Assembly: GCA_963838035.1 (NCBI GenBank)
Contig: CAWIPM010000002.1
Span: 434,001 to 498,000, forward strand
Length of the DNA stretch: 64,000 nt
Source: CAVVNN01 sp963838035
GTDB taxonomy: Bacteria; Actinomycetota; Thermoleophilia; Solirubrobacterales; 70-9
Direction of reading: 5' to 3'
Positions 8,900 to 17,797 of this stretch are shown here, piece by piece. The notes beneath the pieces were generated by a model. That model ran no database searches. It was not told where the DNA came from and saw only the letters and a list, made by a program, of their open reading frames with translations. Numbering within the stretch: position 1 is the stretch's first letter; each line of letters starts with the position of its first letter. The position numbers and the translations under genes are program-made.

Positions 8900-10114
8900 A
8901 TGGATGAGACGTTTGCCGGCATCGACTGGGCCAGCGAGGAGCACGCGCTCTGCGTGGTCGACGAGAGCGGCACGAGCCTCGCGGGCGAGCTCCATGCCCA
9001 TGAGGAGGCGGGAATCGAGGGGCTGATCGCCCGGATGCGGGCCCTCGGCGTCTGCCGGGTGGCGATCGAGCGGCCGGACGGGCTCTTGGTCGATCGCCTC
9101 CTGGAGGCCGGCTTCACGGTCTTGCCGATCCATCCCAACAAGCTGAAGGCAACCCGCCCTCGCTATGAGGCCGCCGGAGGCAAGTCCGACGGCTTCGATG
9201 CCTTCGTCTTGGCCGAGCTGGCGCGCACCGACTCCCATCGCCACCGGGCCCTGGCGCCGAACTCCGACGAGACCAAGGCGCTGCGGGCGCTGACCCGCAC
9301 CCGCGAGGACCTCGTCGGCGCCAGGGTGCGACTGGCCAACGAGCTGCGAGCGCAGCTGGATGCCTTCTGGCCCGGCGCGGCGCGGATCTTCGCCGACGTC
9401 GACAGCCCGATCGCGCTCGCCTTCCTGGAGCGCTACCCCGCTCCGGCCGACGCACGTGGGCTCGGCGAGAAGCGCCTGGAGGGCTTCCTCGCCCGCAATG
9501 GCTACTGCGGCCGGCGCTCGGCGGCCGAGCTGCTCGAGCGGCTGCGCACCGCGCCGGCGGGACGCGCCGGGGAGATGGAGGCCGAGGCCCGGCGAGGAGC
9601 GGTGCTCGGCCTGGTGGCGGCCCTGCGGCCGATCGTCTGCCAGATCCGCGAGCTCACCTCCCAGATCGCCGGGGCAGTGCGCGCCCACCCCGACGGGCAG
9701 GTCTTCCTGCCGCTGTTCAAGGACCCCAAGTCGGTGATCACCGCGGCGCGGCTGGTCGCCGAGATCGGCGACGACCGCTCGCGCTACCCGACGCAGGAGG
9801 CGCTGGCCGCCGACGCCGGCATGGCACCGGTCGCCAGGGAGTCGGGCAAGCGCAAGGTCGCCGGCTTTCGCTGGGCTTGCGACAAGCGATTGCGCGACGC
9901 CGTCGCCTGCCTTGCCAACTCCACCCGCCACACCCATCCCTGGGCGCGGAAGGTCTACCTCGATGCCCGCGGCCGCGGGCTCGAGCATCCCCACGCGATC
10001 AGGGTCCTCGGCCGCGCCTGGCTGCGCGTGCTCTGGCGTTGCTGGCAGGACGAAGTTCCCTACGACCCCGCAAGACATGGCAATCTCATCCGCCTTCAAC
10101 CCGTGGGGGGTTGA
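8900..10114 (+). CDS. IS110-family transposase (recombinase)
   Basis: 404-aa DEDD/serine recombinase. The RuvC-like N-terminal domain has GIDWA (D9), AIERPDG (E57) and SDGFDAFVLAELARTD (D97, D100). The C-terminal Transposase_20 region has ALAADAGMAPVARESGKRK with the candidate nucleophile Ser near residue 315. SD AGGAGG lies 6 nt before the ATG. The protein looks full length and intact, so the element may be active. The noncoding stretch lies before the gene and only about 10 bp follow it, as in the IS110 (not IS1111) subgroup. Confidence 0.96.
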   Translation: MDETFAGIDWASEEHALCVVDESGTSLAGELHAHEEAGIEGLIARMRALGVCRVAIERPDGLLVDRLLEAGFTVLPIHPNKLKATRPRYEAAGGKSDGFDAFVLAELARTDSHRHRALAPNSDETKALRALTRTREDLVGARVRLANELRAQLDAFWPGAARIFADVDSPIALAFLERYPAPADARGLGEKRLEGFLARNGYCGRRSAAELLERLRTAPAGRAGEMEAEARRGAVLGLVAALRPIVCQIRELTSQIAGAVRAHPDGQVFLPLFKDPKSVITAARLVAEIGDDRSRYPTQEALAADAGMAPVARESGKRKVAGFRWACDKRLRDAVACLANSTRHTHPWARKVYLDARGRGLEHPHAIRVLGRAWLRVLWRCWQDEVPYDPARHGNLIRLQPVGG

Positions 10115-10125
10115 CACAGGAAGTC

Positions 10126-11217
10126 TCATCGCTTCGCCACCGCCAGGACCTCGTCGGCGATCCGGCGCGATGCGTCGGGACGGGCAAGCGAGGCCGCGGC
10201 GCTCGCCATCGTCGCCAAGCGTCGCTCGTCCCCGAGCAGGCGGGCGACCTCGGCCTCAAGCCGCTCCGCGCTCAGCTCCTCGTCGGGGATCGCCAGCGCC
10301 GCGCCGGCCTCCGCCATCCAGGCCGCATTGGCGCTCTGGTGGCCGGCGGTGGCGTGCGGGTAGGGGACGAGGATCGCCGGCCTGCCCGCGGCGGTCAGCT
10401 CGAAGATCGAACCTCCCGACCGGGCAAGCGCCAGGTCGCACGCCGCCAGCGTGTCGCCGAGGTCGGGCTCGTAGGCGAGCAGGGTGTAACGACCCCCGTG
10501 CGGAGCCGCGGCCAGGCGCCGCTCGATCTCGTCGAAGTCGCGCCGGCCGGCGAGATGGATGACGTGGAAGCGACGATCGCCGCGCTCCGCGAAGGCCTCG
10601 ATCGCGGCAAGGTTGATCGAGCGGGCCCCCTGGCTCCCGCCCATCACAAGCAGGCAGAGCGCCTCGTCTGGAATCCCGAATCTCTTCCGCGCCTTGGCAC
10701 GATCGGCCTCGAGCACCGCGGCGGGCACCGGACGACCGGTCACCATGTAGCGCCCTCCCTCCCTTCCCGCGATCGGGAAGGCGAGACAGACCCGCCTCGC
10801 CGGCCTCGCAAGCAGGCGGTTGGCGAGGCCGAGGTGGCTGTCCGCCTCGGTGAGGACCAGCGGCACGCCGGAGAGCACCGCGCCCAGCCCCGCCGGCCCG
10901 GCGACGAAGCCGCCGCCGCCCACCACGACGTCGGCCTTGCGGCGGCGGATCGCCCGTCGTGCAGTCCCAACCGCGACCAGAGCCTCGGCGGCGGCCACCG
11001 CTGCGCGCAGCGGATTGTGGCGGTCGATCCCGCGCGCCTCGATGAAGTCGATCTCATATCCGGCAGCCGGCACCAGCTCGGCCTCGATCCGCTCGCGGGT
11101 ACCGAGGAAGCTGACCCGGGCGCCGCTAGCCCGAAGCTCGGCGGCGACCGCCATGGCCGGCACGACGTGTCCGGCGGTTCCGCCCGCCGCCACCACGACT
11201 CTGACCGCTCTTGCCAC
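10126..11217 (-). CDS. murG: Lipid II synthase MurG
   Basis: Membrane-associated GT28 glycosyltransferase that adds GlcNAc to lipid I, giving lipid II. GTG at 11217 is preferred (363 aa) because AAAGGAG lies 11 nt upstream and the family start VRVVVAAGGTAGHVVPA follows. The frame is open to 11256. Motifs: GGTAGHVVPAMAVA, VVVGGGGFVAGPA, MGGSQGARSIN, and the acceptor region YPHATAGHQSANA. The 5' part overlaps the ftsW 3' end by about 90 bp. The stop codon's last base comes from the CT core next to the IS110 element, so the protein is intact. Confidence 0.93.
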   Translation of the reverse strand: MARAVRVVVAAGGTAGHVVPAMAVAAELRASGARVSFLGTRERIEAELVPAAGYEIDFIEARGIDRHNPLRAAVAAAEALVAVGTARRAIRRRKADVVVGGGGFVAGPAGLGAVLSGVPLVLTEADSHLGLANRLLARPARRVCLAFPIAGREGGRYMVTGRPVPAAVLEADRAKARKRFGIPDEALCLLVMGGSQGARSINLAAIEAFAERGDRRFHVIHLAGRRDFDEIERRLAAAPHGGRYTLLAYEPDLGDTLAACDLALARSGGSIFELTAAGRPAILVPYPHATAGHQSANAAWMAEAGAALAIPDEELSAERLEAEVARLLGDERRLATMASAAASLARPDASRRIADEVLAVAKR

Positions 11218-12445
11218 CGCTGGTTCCACTCCTTTTGCGTGTGGGCGAGCGCCCACCCTCGACGACCCGCAGTTTGCCAGCGCCCGCGGTCCCCCCGCGG
11301 GCCACGTTGAGGATCAGCCCCACCGCGAACAGCGTCGCCAACAGGCTGCTGTTGCCGTAAGAGACGAAGGGCAGAGGTACACCGGTCAACGGCGCCAGCC
11401 CCATCACCGCGAAGAGGTTGATCGTCGCCTGGACCAGGACAAGGGAGGTCAGGCCGGCGACGAGGAGCTTGCCGTAATTGTCCTTCGCCTGCTGCGCGAT
11501 GCGCAAGCCTGCGTAGCCGAACAGCGAGAAGAGGCCGACGACGCCGACGATCCCGATCATCCCCAGCTCCTCGCCGATCACAGCCGAGATCATGTCGGTG
11601 TGGGCCTCGGGGAGGTAGAAGGCCTTCTGCACCCCGTTGCCGATGCCGACGCCGAAGATTCCGCCCGACCCGAGCGCGATCTTCGCCTGCGCTGCCTGAA
11701 AGCCGGCGCCGGAGGAGTCCGTGCCAGGGTGAAGGAAGCCGGTGAGGCGGGCCATCCTGTAGGGCTCGACCAGGGTGAGGAGGAGGACGACGAAGCCGAG
11801 CCCGAACGCGATCAGAGCAAGGTCGCGGGGGCGGGCTCCGGCCGCGACCAGAGTCGCCCCGACCGAGAAGGCGACGACCATCGCCGTCCCGAGATCGGGC
11901 TCGATCACGATCAGCAGGCAGGCCAGGGCGACGATGAGGAGGTAGGGCTTCATCCCCTCGATCGTCCTGGCCCGTTTCGGCTTGCGCGCCAGCATGTCGG
12001 CGCCGTAGAGGACGAGAGCTACCTTGGCCAGCTCAGATGGCTGAATCTGCAGGGAGCCAGAGCCGATCCAACGGCTGGCGCCGTTGACGGTCGAGCCGAC
12101 ACCGAGCACGGCAACCAGCAGGAAGAGCGACATCACCAGGATCGCCGGGGTGGCGCGGCGGACCAGCGCCAGCCCGTGCCGGGCGGCGAGGTGCATGACG
12201 ACCAGGCCGACCGCGCCGAACATCAGCGTGCGCTTCAGGTAGTAGGCGCTGTTGGCGAGACCACCGTTGCTGAGGACCTGGGTGGTCGAGCTGGCGGAGA
12301 AGACCATCACCGCGCCGAAGGCGAGCAGACAGAGCGTCGCGGTGAGCAGGATGTTGTACTCAGCTGAGGGGGCGCCGGCCCGTGTTCGCCTCTTTGCCTT
12401 CCGCGGCTTTGCCGGACGGCCCAGAGTCGCGACGCGGGCGCTCAC
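11126..12445 (-). CDS. ftsW: SEDS peptidoglycan glycosyltransferase FtsW
   Basis: Multi-pass SEDS protein that polymerises septal glycan with FtsI. 439 aa with about ten TM helices, a basic N-terminus, and a long Arg/Gly-rich C-terminal tail (about 45 residues) that overlaps murG. Signature loop GNGVQKAFYLPEAHTDMISAVIGEELG and the end motif LTGVPLPFVSYGNSSLLA are both present. ATGA overlap with the murD stop. Confidence 0.95.
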   Translation of the reverse strand: MSARVATLGRPAKPRKAKRRTRAGAPSAEYNILLTATLCLLAFGAVMVFSASSTTQVLSNGGLANSAYYLKRTLMFGAVGLVVMHLAARHGLALVRRATPAILVMSLFLLVAVLGVGSTVNGASRWIGSGSLQIQPSELAKVALVLYGADMLARKPKRARTIEGMKPYLLIVALACLLIVIEPDLGTAMVVAFSVGATLVAAGARPRDLALIAFGLGFVVLLLTLVEPYRMARLTGFLHPGTDSSGAGFQAAQAKIALGSGGIFGVGIGNGVQKAFYLPEAHTDMISAVIGEELGMIGIVGVVGLFSLFGYAGLRIAQQAKDNYGKLLVAGLTSLVLVQATINLFAVMGLAPLTGVPLPFVSYGNSSLLATLFAVGLILNVARGGTAGAGKLRVVEGGRSPTRKRSGTSGGKSGQSRGGGGRNRRTRRAGHGGRRRASG

Positions 12446-13809
12446 CGAAGCCCCTCGACGATCTGGCGGAAGCGCTCGCCGCGCTCTTCGAAGTTGGCAA
12501 AGGAGTCGAAGCTGGCGCAGGCCGGCGAGAGCAGCACCGCCTCGCCGGGACGGGCCGCGCCGGCAGCCCGGCGCACCGCGTCCTCGAGATCGTCGCAGCG
12601 GCGCAGATCGACCCCGGCCTCGACCACCGGCGCCAGCTCAGAGGCAAGCCGGTCGGCGGAGGCGCCGATCAGGTAGCAGGCAGCGCAGCGCTCTCGAATC
12701 GGGTCGACCAGCGGCGCATACTCCTCGCCCTTCTCGCTGCCTCCGAGAATCGCGTGGATACCGTCCGCGAAGGCGCGCAGCCCCACCGTCGCCGAGGCGA
12801 CATTGGTCGCCTTGGAGTCGTTGACGAAGCGGACGCCGCCGATCTCCGCCACCTGCTCGAGCCGGTGTGGCACCCCAGCGAAGCTGCGCAGCCCCTCGCG
12901 CACCGCGTCGCGGTCGATCCCCATCGACAGCGCCGCGGCGGTGGCAGCCATCGCGTTGGCGACGTTGTGCTCCCCGAACAGGCCCAGCTCGCCGACCCCG
13001 AGCAAGGGCTCCCCCTCGTGGAAGATCATCCCCCCGGAAAGCGAGACCTCGCAGTCGGGCCCGGCCCCGTGGCAGAAGGAGACGCGTCGGGCGCAACCCC
13101 CCAGGTCGGCGCCGGCGAGAGCTGGGTCGTCAGCGTCATAGACGGCGACGTCGTCATTGCCCTGGTTGGCGAAGATGCGCAGCTTCGCCGCCAGATAGGA
13201 ATCGAGGTCCTTATGGCGATCGAGGTGGTCGGGGGCCAGGTTGAGGAAGACACCGCACTCCGGGGCGAAGGCGACGCTGTCCTCGAGCTGGAAGCTGGAG
13301 GCCTCGCAGACCACGGTGGCGCCCAGGTCGACCTCCCCGGCGAGGGAGGAGAGGGGTGTGCCGACGTTGCCGGCCACCGCGACGGGCTCGGCGGCGGTCC
13401 GGTAGACGTGACCGAGCAGCTCGACCGTCGTCGTCTTGCCATTGGTGCCGGTCACGGCGACGAAGCGGTTCGGGATCGCCCGCCAGGCAAGCTCCAGCTC
13501 GCCGACCACCTCGATGCCGCGCTCCAACGCGGCCGCGATCACCGGCGCCTCCCGGGGCACGCCCGGGCTCTTGACGACGGTCCTCGTGCCATCCAGAAGT
13601 GCCGATCCATCCGTATCCAGGACAACTTCGACGCCCACCTCCCGCAGCCCTGCCGCGCCATCGGGATGCCCCGAATCGACCCCCCTAACCGCCTCGCCCA
13701 GCGAGGCAAGCAGCGCGGCGGCAGCGCGGCCCGAGCGAGCCAGTCCGATGACCAGAAATGGTCCCTCGGGCAATGGCGGACGGGGCTTCCTGGGCGGCGG
13801 CGCAGTCAC
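12442..13809 (-). CDS. murD: UDP-N-acetylmuramoylalanine--D-glutamate ligase
   Basis: Cytoplasmic Mur ligase adding D-Glu to UDP-MurNAc-L-Ala. 455 aa. N-terminal GLARSGRAAAALLASLGE, ATP loop VTGTNGKTTTVELLGH, metal/ligase motif NLAPDHLDRHKDLDSYLAAKLRI, and C-terminal VLLSPACASFDSFANFEERGERF, a MurD hallmark. It starts a tight murD-ftsW-murG block. On its upstream side two genes of unrelated function intervene before mraY. Confidence 0.96.
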   Translation of the reverse strand: MTAPPPRKPRPPLPEGPFLVIGLARSGRAAAALLASLGEAVRGVDSGHPDGAAGLREVGVEVVLDTDGSALLDGTRTVVKSPGVPREAPVIAAALERGIEVVGELELAWRAIPNRFVAVTGTNGKTTTVELLGHVYRTAAEPVAVAGNVGTPLSSLAGEVDLGATVVCEASSFQLEDSVAFAPECGVFLNLAPDHLDRHKDLDSYLAAKLRIFANQGNDDVAVYDADDPALAGADLGGCARRVSFCHGAGPDCEVSLSGGMIFHEGEPLLGVGELGLFGEHNVANAMAATAAALSMGIDRDAVREGLRSFAGVPHRLEQVAEIGGVRFVNDSKATNVASATVGLRAFADGIHAILGGSEKGEEYAPLVDPIRERCAACYLIGASADRLASELAPVVEAGVDLRRCDDLEDAVRRAAGAARPGEAVLLSPACASFDSFANFEERGERFRQIVEGLR

Positions 13810-13857
13810 GAAGGCATCTTCGCCCCCGGCAGCGGCAGACCTTCGATACCGCAGGCT

Positions 13858-14682
13858 TCAGCGCATGCAGGGCTGCCAGGGTCGCGCGAACAAGTCATAG
13901 GACTTGTGGATCGCACTGAAGCCGATTGCCCGCGCGGTCTTGCAGTACTGCTTCGGCTCCCGTTCGTACTCGGCCTCGAAGACAGCCTTATCGTCGCGCA
14001 CGAAGGTGTCCGTGTAGAAGCCGCATTCGTGGTACTGGAAGCACTGCTCGACGATCGCGAAGTCGAAGTTGTGAACCAGCTCTGCGGCTTGGCGGCCGTC
14101 GTTCTTCAGCGCCACCGCCATCCCGCGCGCATGAACCTGACGGGCAACCCAGCGGTTGAAGCGGAGCTGGTCGGTGCGGGTGATGTGGAAACCGGTCCTG
14201 TTCTCCCCTTCCCAACCCGCCATGTTATCGGGCTCGACCGCATCAAAGCCCTTGTGGGCGCACATCGCGAAGCGGCGCTTCAGCGGCCGCGCGAAGCGAC
14301 GGAAACGGCTGACGTCGAGCCAGCGCTCATCGGGGAAGCCCGCGTATTTGCGGCCGATCACCGAGCGAGGAAACTGGCCACTGTCGGGGCGATAGGACTC
14401 CCAGCTGCCGACGTCGAGATAGCAGACCGCCTTGCGTCCCTGCCGGTGAAGCCGCCGCACCGTGCTCGCCGGAGTTTCGAAGCCGTCGATGTCGTAGACG
14501 GCCGCCGGGATGGTCGTCTCGATCTTCCCCTGCAGCTGCCATTGCCAGGGCGCCGTGGTGGGACGCGGCGACCAGTGCTCCGGCGAGGCGCCGGCGGTAG
14601 CGGTGTCCAGCAATGCCGGCAACGCCAACGCCCATGCCAGGAGCGCGATCGTTGCGGAAGCCCTGTTCGGCCGGGCTCCCAT
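13858..14682 (-). CDS. Secreted GH114 endo-alpha-1,4-polygalactosaminidase-like
   Basis: 274-aa exported protein: signal peptide of about 30 residues (ATIALLAWALALPALLDTATA), then a GH114-type TIM barrel. Recognised by WQWQLQGKIETTIPAAVYDIDGF near residues 47-69, RKAVCYLDVGSWESYRPDSG, DVSRFRRF, KGFDAVEPDNMAGW (likely acid residues), and ALKND. The family cleaves polygalactosamine, a fungal/bacterial exopolysaccharide. It lies inside the dcw cluster with no obvious link to peptidoglycan synthesis. Confidence 0.88.
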   Translation of the reverse strand: MGARPNRASATIALLAWALALPALLDTATAGASPEHWSPRPTTAPWQWQLQGKIETTIPAAVYDIDGFETPASTVRRLHRQGRKAVCYLDVGSWESYRPDSGQFPRSVIGRKYAGFPDERWLDVSRFRRFARPLKRRFAMCAHKGFDAVEPDNMAGWEGENRTGFHITRTDQLRFNRWVARQVHARGMAVALKNDGRQAAELVHNFDFAIVEQCFQYHECGFYTDTFVRDDKAVFEAEYEREPKQYCKTARAIGFSAIHKSYDLFARPWQPCMR

Positions 14683-14725
14683 GTCGCGACCAACCCGCCG
14701 ATTCCGGGTTTGCTGCGGAGTGTGT

Positions 14726-15385
14726 TCAGCCGCCTGAGGCCCCCGGGGCGCCGGGCGCAGCCGCGGGCTCAGCGCTAGGCGGGCTGCTTCGCAGATAGAT
14801 CAGGACGCTGACGATCGCCGTCCAGATCAGCGTGCCCAGCAGTGCCGGGAAGATCAGGAATGGAATCACGAAGAAGATGCCGAGCACAACCCCCAACCAG
14901 CCCAGCCACCTGGGCAGCCCGGCCCCGCGCAGGATCGCCAGTCCGCTCGGCAGAGCGAACAGAAGGCCCCCGCCGATCACAACGAGGAAGAGTTCGTTGC
15001 TGAGGAAGCTCAGGGCCTGAGCGCTGGCAGGGGTCAGGTGGCCCAGGTTGTGCGCGAGCCCGTATTCGATTCCGGTGACTATCAGCGCTCCGACCGCCAT
15101 CACCACAGCGCCGGCCAGAGAAAGTGCGGCGAGACCCTCGGTCGCCGGAGTGCGGCGCAGGAATGAGCGCAGCGATCCGGCGAACAGCACCAGGAAGAGG
15201 AAGGCGAGCGCGATCAGGATGGCCGACGTCTCGACCGCGGAACGGTGGGAGGCGTAGTAGGCGATCACCTTTGCGGCGCTGGAATTCGCGTTCGGCGTTT
15301 CGCCGCCCGTGAAGATGGCGGCAACCGTCAGCAGGAAAAAGACAACGCCCGTCAGCGGCGCGAAACGACCCAAGCGATCCGACAT
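14726..15385 (-). CDS. Unknown multi-pass membrane protein
   Basis: 219 aa from ATG 15385, chosen because AGGAGG lies 7 nt upstream; the longer frame to 15478 is unlikely. About six TM helices, with N-terminal LGRFAPLTGVVFFLLTVAAIF and the extracytoplasmic stretch GGETPNANSSAAKVIAYYASHR, a pattern seen in actinobacterial DUF4386-like membrane proteins. The tail is Pro/Ala/Gly-rich. Function unknown. It lies between mraY and the GH114 gene. Confidence 0.75.
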   Translation of the reverse strand: MSDRLGRFAPLTGVVFFLLTVAAIFTGGETPNANSSAAKVIAYYASHRSAVETSAILIALAFLFLVLFAGSLRSFLRRTPATEGLAALSLAGAVVMAVGALIVTGIEYGLAHNLGHLTPASAQALSFLSNELFLVVIGGGLLFALPSGLAILRGAGLPRWLGWLGVVLGIFFVIPFLIFPALLGTLIWTAIVSVLIYLRSSPPSAEPAAAPGAPGASGG

Positions 15386-15495
15386 GAAAGTCCTCCTCAT
15401 CGATACCCGGCGACTGGTTCCCACACCCGACGCGAGCCTAACCGCTCGCCGAGGTGCGGGCAAGGCCTTCGACGGCATCTGGAGCCGCGAAGGGC

Positions 15496-16470
15496 TCAGC
15501 GCCCGATCGACTGCTGGTAGAGCGTGAAGCCGATCCCGGAGCAGACCGCGGCGATGATCCAGAAGCGGAGCATGATCTTGGTCTCCGACCAGGCCATCAT
15601 CTCGAAGTGGTGGTGCAGCGGCGCCATCAGCAGGACACGGCGGCGGAATGCCTTGAAGGAGAAGACCTGGACCGCGACCGAGAGGGCCTCGATCACGAAT
15701 ATCCCGCCGATGATGATCAGCAGCACCTCGGTCTGGGTCATCACGGCCATCGCGCCGATGGCTCCGCCGAGGCCGAGCGAGCCGGTGTCCCCCATGAATA
15801 TCGAGGCCGGGAAGGCGTTGAACCAGAGGAACCCGATGCAGGCGCCAACCAGGCAGGACGAGAGCAGCGCCAGGTTCTGCTGCTCGTTGGTGACGAAGGT
15901 GATCGCCGTGTAGGCAAGGAGGACGATCGCGCAGGAGCCCGCGGCAAGGCCGTCGAGGCCGTCGGTGAGGTTGACGCCGTTCGAAGTCCCGGCGATGACG
16001 AGGAAGACGAGGACGAAGTAGAGAACCGGGCCGAGATCGATGCTTGCATCACCGATGCGGAAGTAGAGAACCGGCTCGAGGCCGACCTCGTGGCGCGCCA
16101 CCCACCAGAGCGCCAGGGCGAGGAACAGCTGGCCGAGCAGCTTCCAGCGGGCCGAGAGGCCCAGGGAGCGGCGTTTGACGATCTTGACGAAGTCGTCGGC
16201 GAAGCCGAGCGCCGCGCAGCCGATCGCGACGCCGAAGACGGCAAGGCTCTGGGCGTCGCGGTCGGAGAGGACGAGGTAGGGCACGCAGATCGAGGCGAAG
16301 ACGATCAGCCCTCCCATGGTCGGAGTCCCGGCCTTGGCGTGGTGCTCCTGCGGGCCGTCCTCGCGGATGTGCTGCCCGAACTCCTTCACGCGCAGGTACT
16401 CGATGAACTTGGGGCCGAGGAAGATGCAGATCAGCATCGCCGCCATCCCCGCAATCAGGACTTCGCCCAT
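15496..16470 (-). CDS. mraY: Phospho-N-acetylmuramoyl-pentapeptide transferase
   Basis: Polytopic enzyme that transfers phospho-MurNAc-pentapeptide to undecaprenyl phosphate, making lipid I. 324 aa with about ten TM helices. Motifs: EFGQHIREDGPQEHHAKAGTPTMGG, FADDFVK (catalytic aspartates), NLTDGLDGLAAG, and MAPLHHHFE (HHH motif). The start overlaps the murF stop by 1 bp. Confidence 0.97.
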   Translation of the reverse strand: MGEVLIAGMAAMLICIFLGPKFIEYLRVKEFGQHIREDGPQEHHAKAGTPTMGGLIVFASICVPYLVLSDRDAQSLAVFGVAIGCAALGFADDFVKIVKRRSLGLSARWKLLGQLFLALALWWVARHEVGLEPVLYFRIGDASIDLGPVLYFVLVFLVIAGTSNGVNLTDGLDGLAAGSCAIVLLAYTAITFVTNEQQNLALLSSCLVGACIGFLWFNAFPASIFMGDTGSLGLGGAIGAMAVMTQTEVLLIIIGGIFVIEALSVAVQVFSFKAFRRRVLLMAPLHHHFEMMAWSETKIMLRFWIIAAVCSGIGFTLYQQSIGR

Positions 16471-17797
16471 CAGATCAGCTCCGCGAGGGTCTCTGCTACC
16501 GCCTCTAGGCCGGCCGAGCGGGAGCCCTTGACGAGGACGGCGTCGCCCGGCCCGAGCCGGGCCGCGAGCAGCTCGGCGGCGTCCTCAGGGGTCGCGACCA
16601 GCTCGTCGGGGCCGTACTCGCGCGCGGGCTCGCCGACGCCGACCACGAGGTCGACGCCCTCCGCCCGCGCGTGTTCCCCTACCTCGCGGTGGAAGGACGC
16701 GGCCTCCGGCCCCAGCTCCCCCATCTCGCCAAGCACCGCGACCGTCCGCTCTGCCCCAGGGTGCCGAGGTGGTCGAGCGCCGCTCGCATCGACACCGGGT
16801 TGGCGTTGTAGCAGTCGTTCACGAGGACGATCCCGTCTCCAAGCTCCAGGCGCTCACCCCGGAACCGGGAGAATCCTATGCTCGCAGCGCGATCGGCCAT
16901 CTCGGCGAGCGGAGCGCCAAGCGCAACGCCAACCGCCACCGCGGCGAGGGCGTTGGTCAGGTTGTGGGCCTCGGTGAAGGGGAAATGAAAGCGCTCGCTG
17001 CCCACCGGGGTGGCGATCAGCGCTTCGGTGACTCCCTCCTCGACCCCCTGCTCGGCCACCTCGACGTCGCCGCCAGGGCCGAAGCGAAGCAGGCGCGGGG
17101 CCCGGCCCAAGTGCTGCTCCAGCTCGCCCGCGTCGACAGAGACGACGGCGACGCCGTCCTCCGGAAGGGCGGCGAGGATCTCGGCCTTGGCGGCCGCGAT
17201 CGCCTCGACCGAGCCCAGTAGCTCGACGTGAACCGGCCCGACGTTGGTGATCACCGCAACGTCGGGCTCGGCGATCGCCCCCAGCTCGGCGATCTGACCC
17301 GGCCCCCGCATCGCCATCTCAAGCACCATGAGATCGGTGTCCTCGGGCGCCTGAAGCACGGTCAGAGGCAGCCCGATCTCGGTGTTGAGGTTCTCGCGGT
17401 TGGCATGAACCCGGCCGGGCAGCAGGGCGCGGGCGATGTCCTTCACGGAGGTCTTGCCGACCGAGCCGGTGACGCCGACCACCCGGGCGCCGAGCGCGCG
17501 GCGCCAGGCGCGGGCCAGGCCCTGCAGCGCCGCCAGCGGCTCCTCGACGGCGAAGACCCAGGCCCCCTCCGCGCCGGCTGCCCGCTCGCGGCTGACCACG
17601 GTGCCCCAGGCCCCCGCCGCGATCGCCGCGGCGGCGAACTCCCCACCATCGGCGCTCTTCCCCCGCAACCCGAAGAAGAGCGAGCCCGGCCCGGCGTGAC
17701 GGGAGTCGATCTCGCCCCGCTCGGGCGACCCGGCGCCTCCCTCGGCGACGACCTCTGCCCCCATCGCCCTGGCGATCTGCTCCGCGCTCAGGTTCAC
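16470..17797 (-). CDS. murF: UDP-MurNAc-tripeptide--D-Ala-D-Ala ligase, frameshifted
   Basis: MurF adds D-Ala-D-Ala to the stem peptide. The first part (17797 to about 16757) reads N-terminal LSAEQIARAMGAEVV, ATP loop VTGSVGKTSVKDIARALL, NVGPVHVELLGSVEAIAAAKAEI and VNDCYNANPVSMRAALDHL. The rest of the C-terminal domain (ERTVAVLGEMGELGPEAASFHREVG... to the stop at 16470) continues in another frame. The break is in the CCCC run 16754-16757; one extra G on the coding strand would restore a protein of about 442 aa. In an essential gene this is probably a sequence error, though a true mutation cannot be excluded. Confidence 0.9.

Larger units (their letters stand above)
8630..10126 (+). mobile_element. 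IS110-family insertion sequence between murG and murC
   Basis: The element runs from a CT at 8630-8631 to a CT at 10125-10126, taken as duplicated core dinucleotides; it is about 1.49 kb including one core. It holds a leader of about 270 bp and one transposase, reading against the mur operon. IS110 elements lack terminal inverted repeats, and none is seen. Removing it restores GGAGAAC-CT-CATCG, which leaves the murG stop and murC start 9 bp apart. The borders are inferred from guide matching (see ncRNA) and not from a second copy. Confidence 0.85.

Noticed and set aside
8807..10124. 10-bp direct repeat CACAGGAAGT at 8807-8816 and 10115-10124 as a target-site duplication
   Set aside because: The left copy lies inside the element leader, about 175 bp from the border, and IS110 elements make no such duplication. 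It fits a bridge-RNA donor guide better.
8618..10129. 503-aa open frame antisense to the transposase
   Set aside because: Low-complexity Arg/Gly/Leu product with no domain; typical mirror frame of a high-GC gene. Many other long antisense frames (for example over gcvPA, murE and the oxidase genes) were left out for the same reason.
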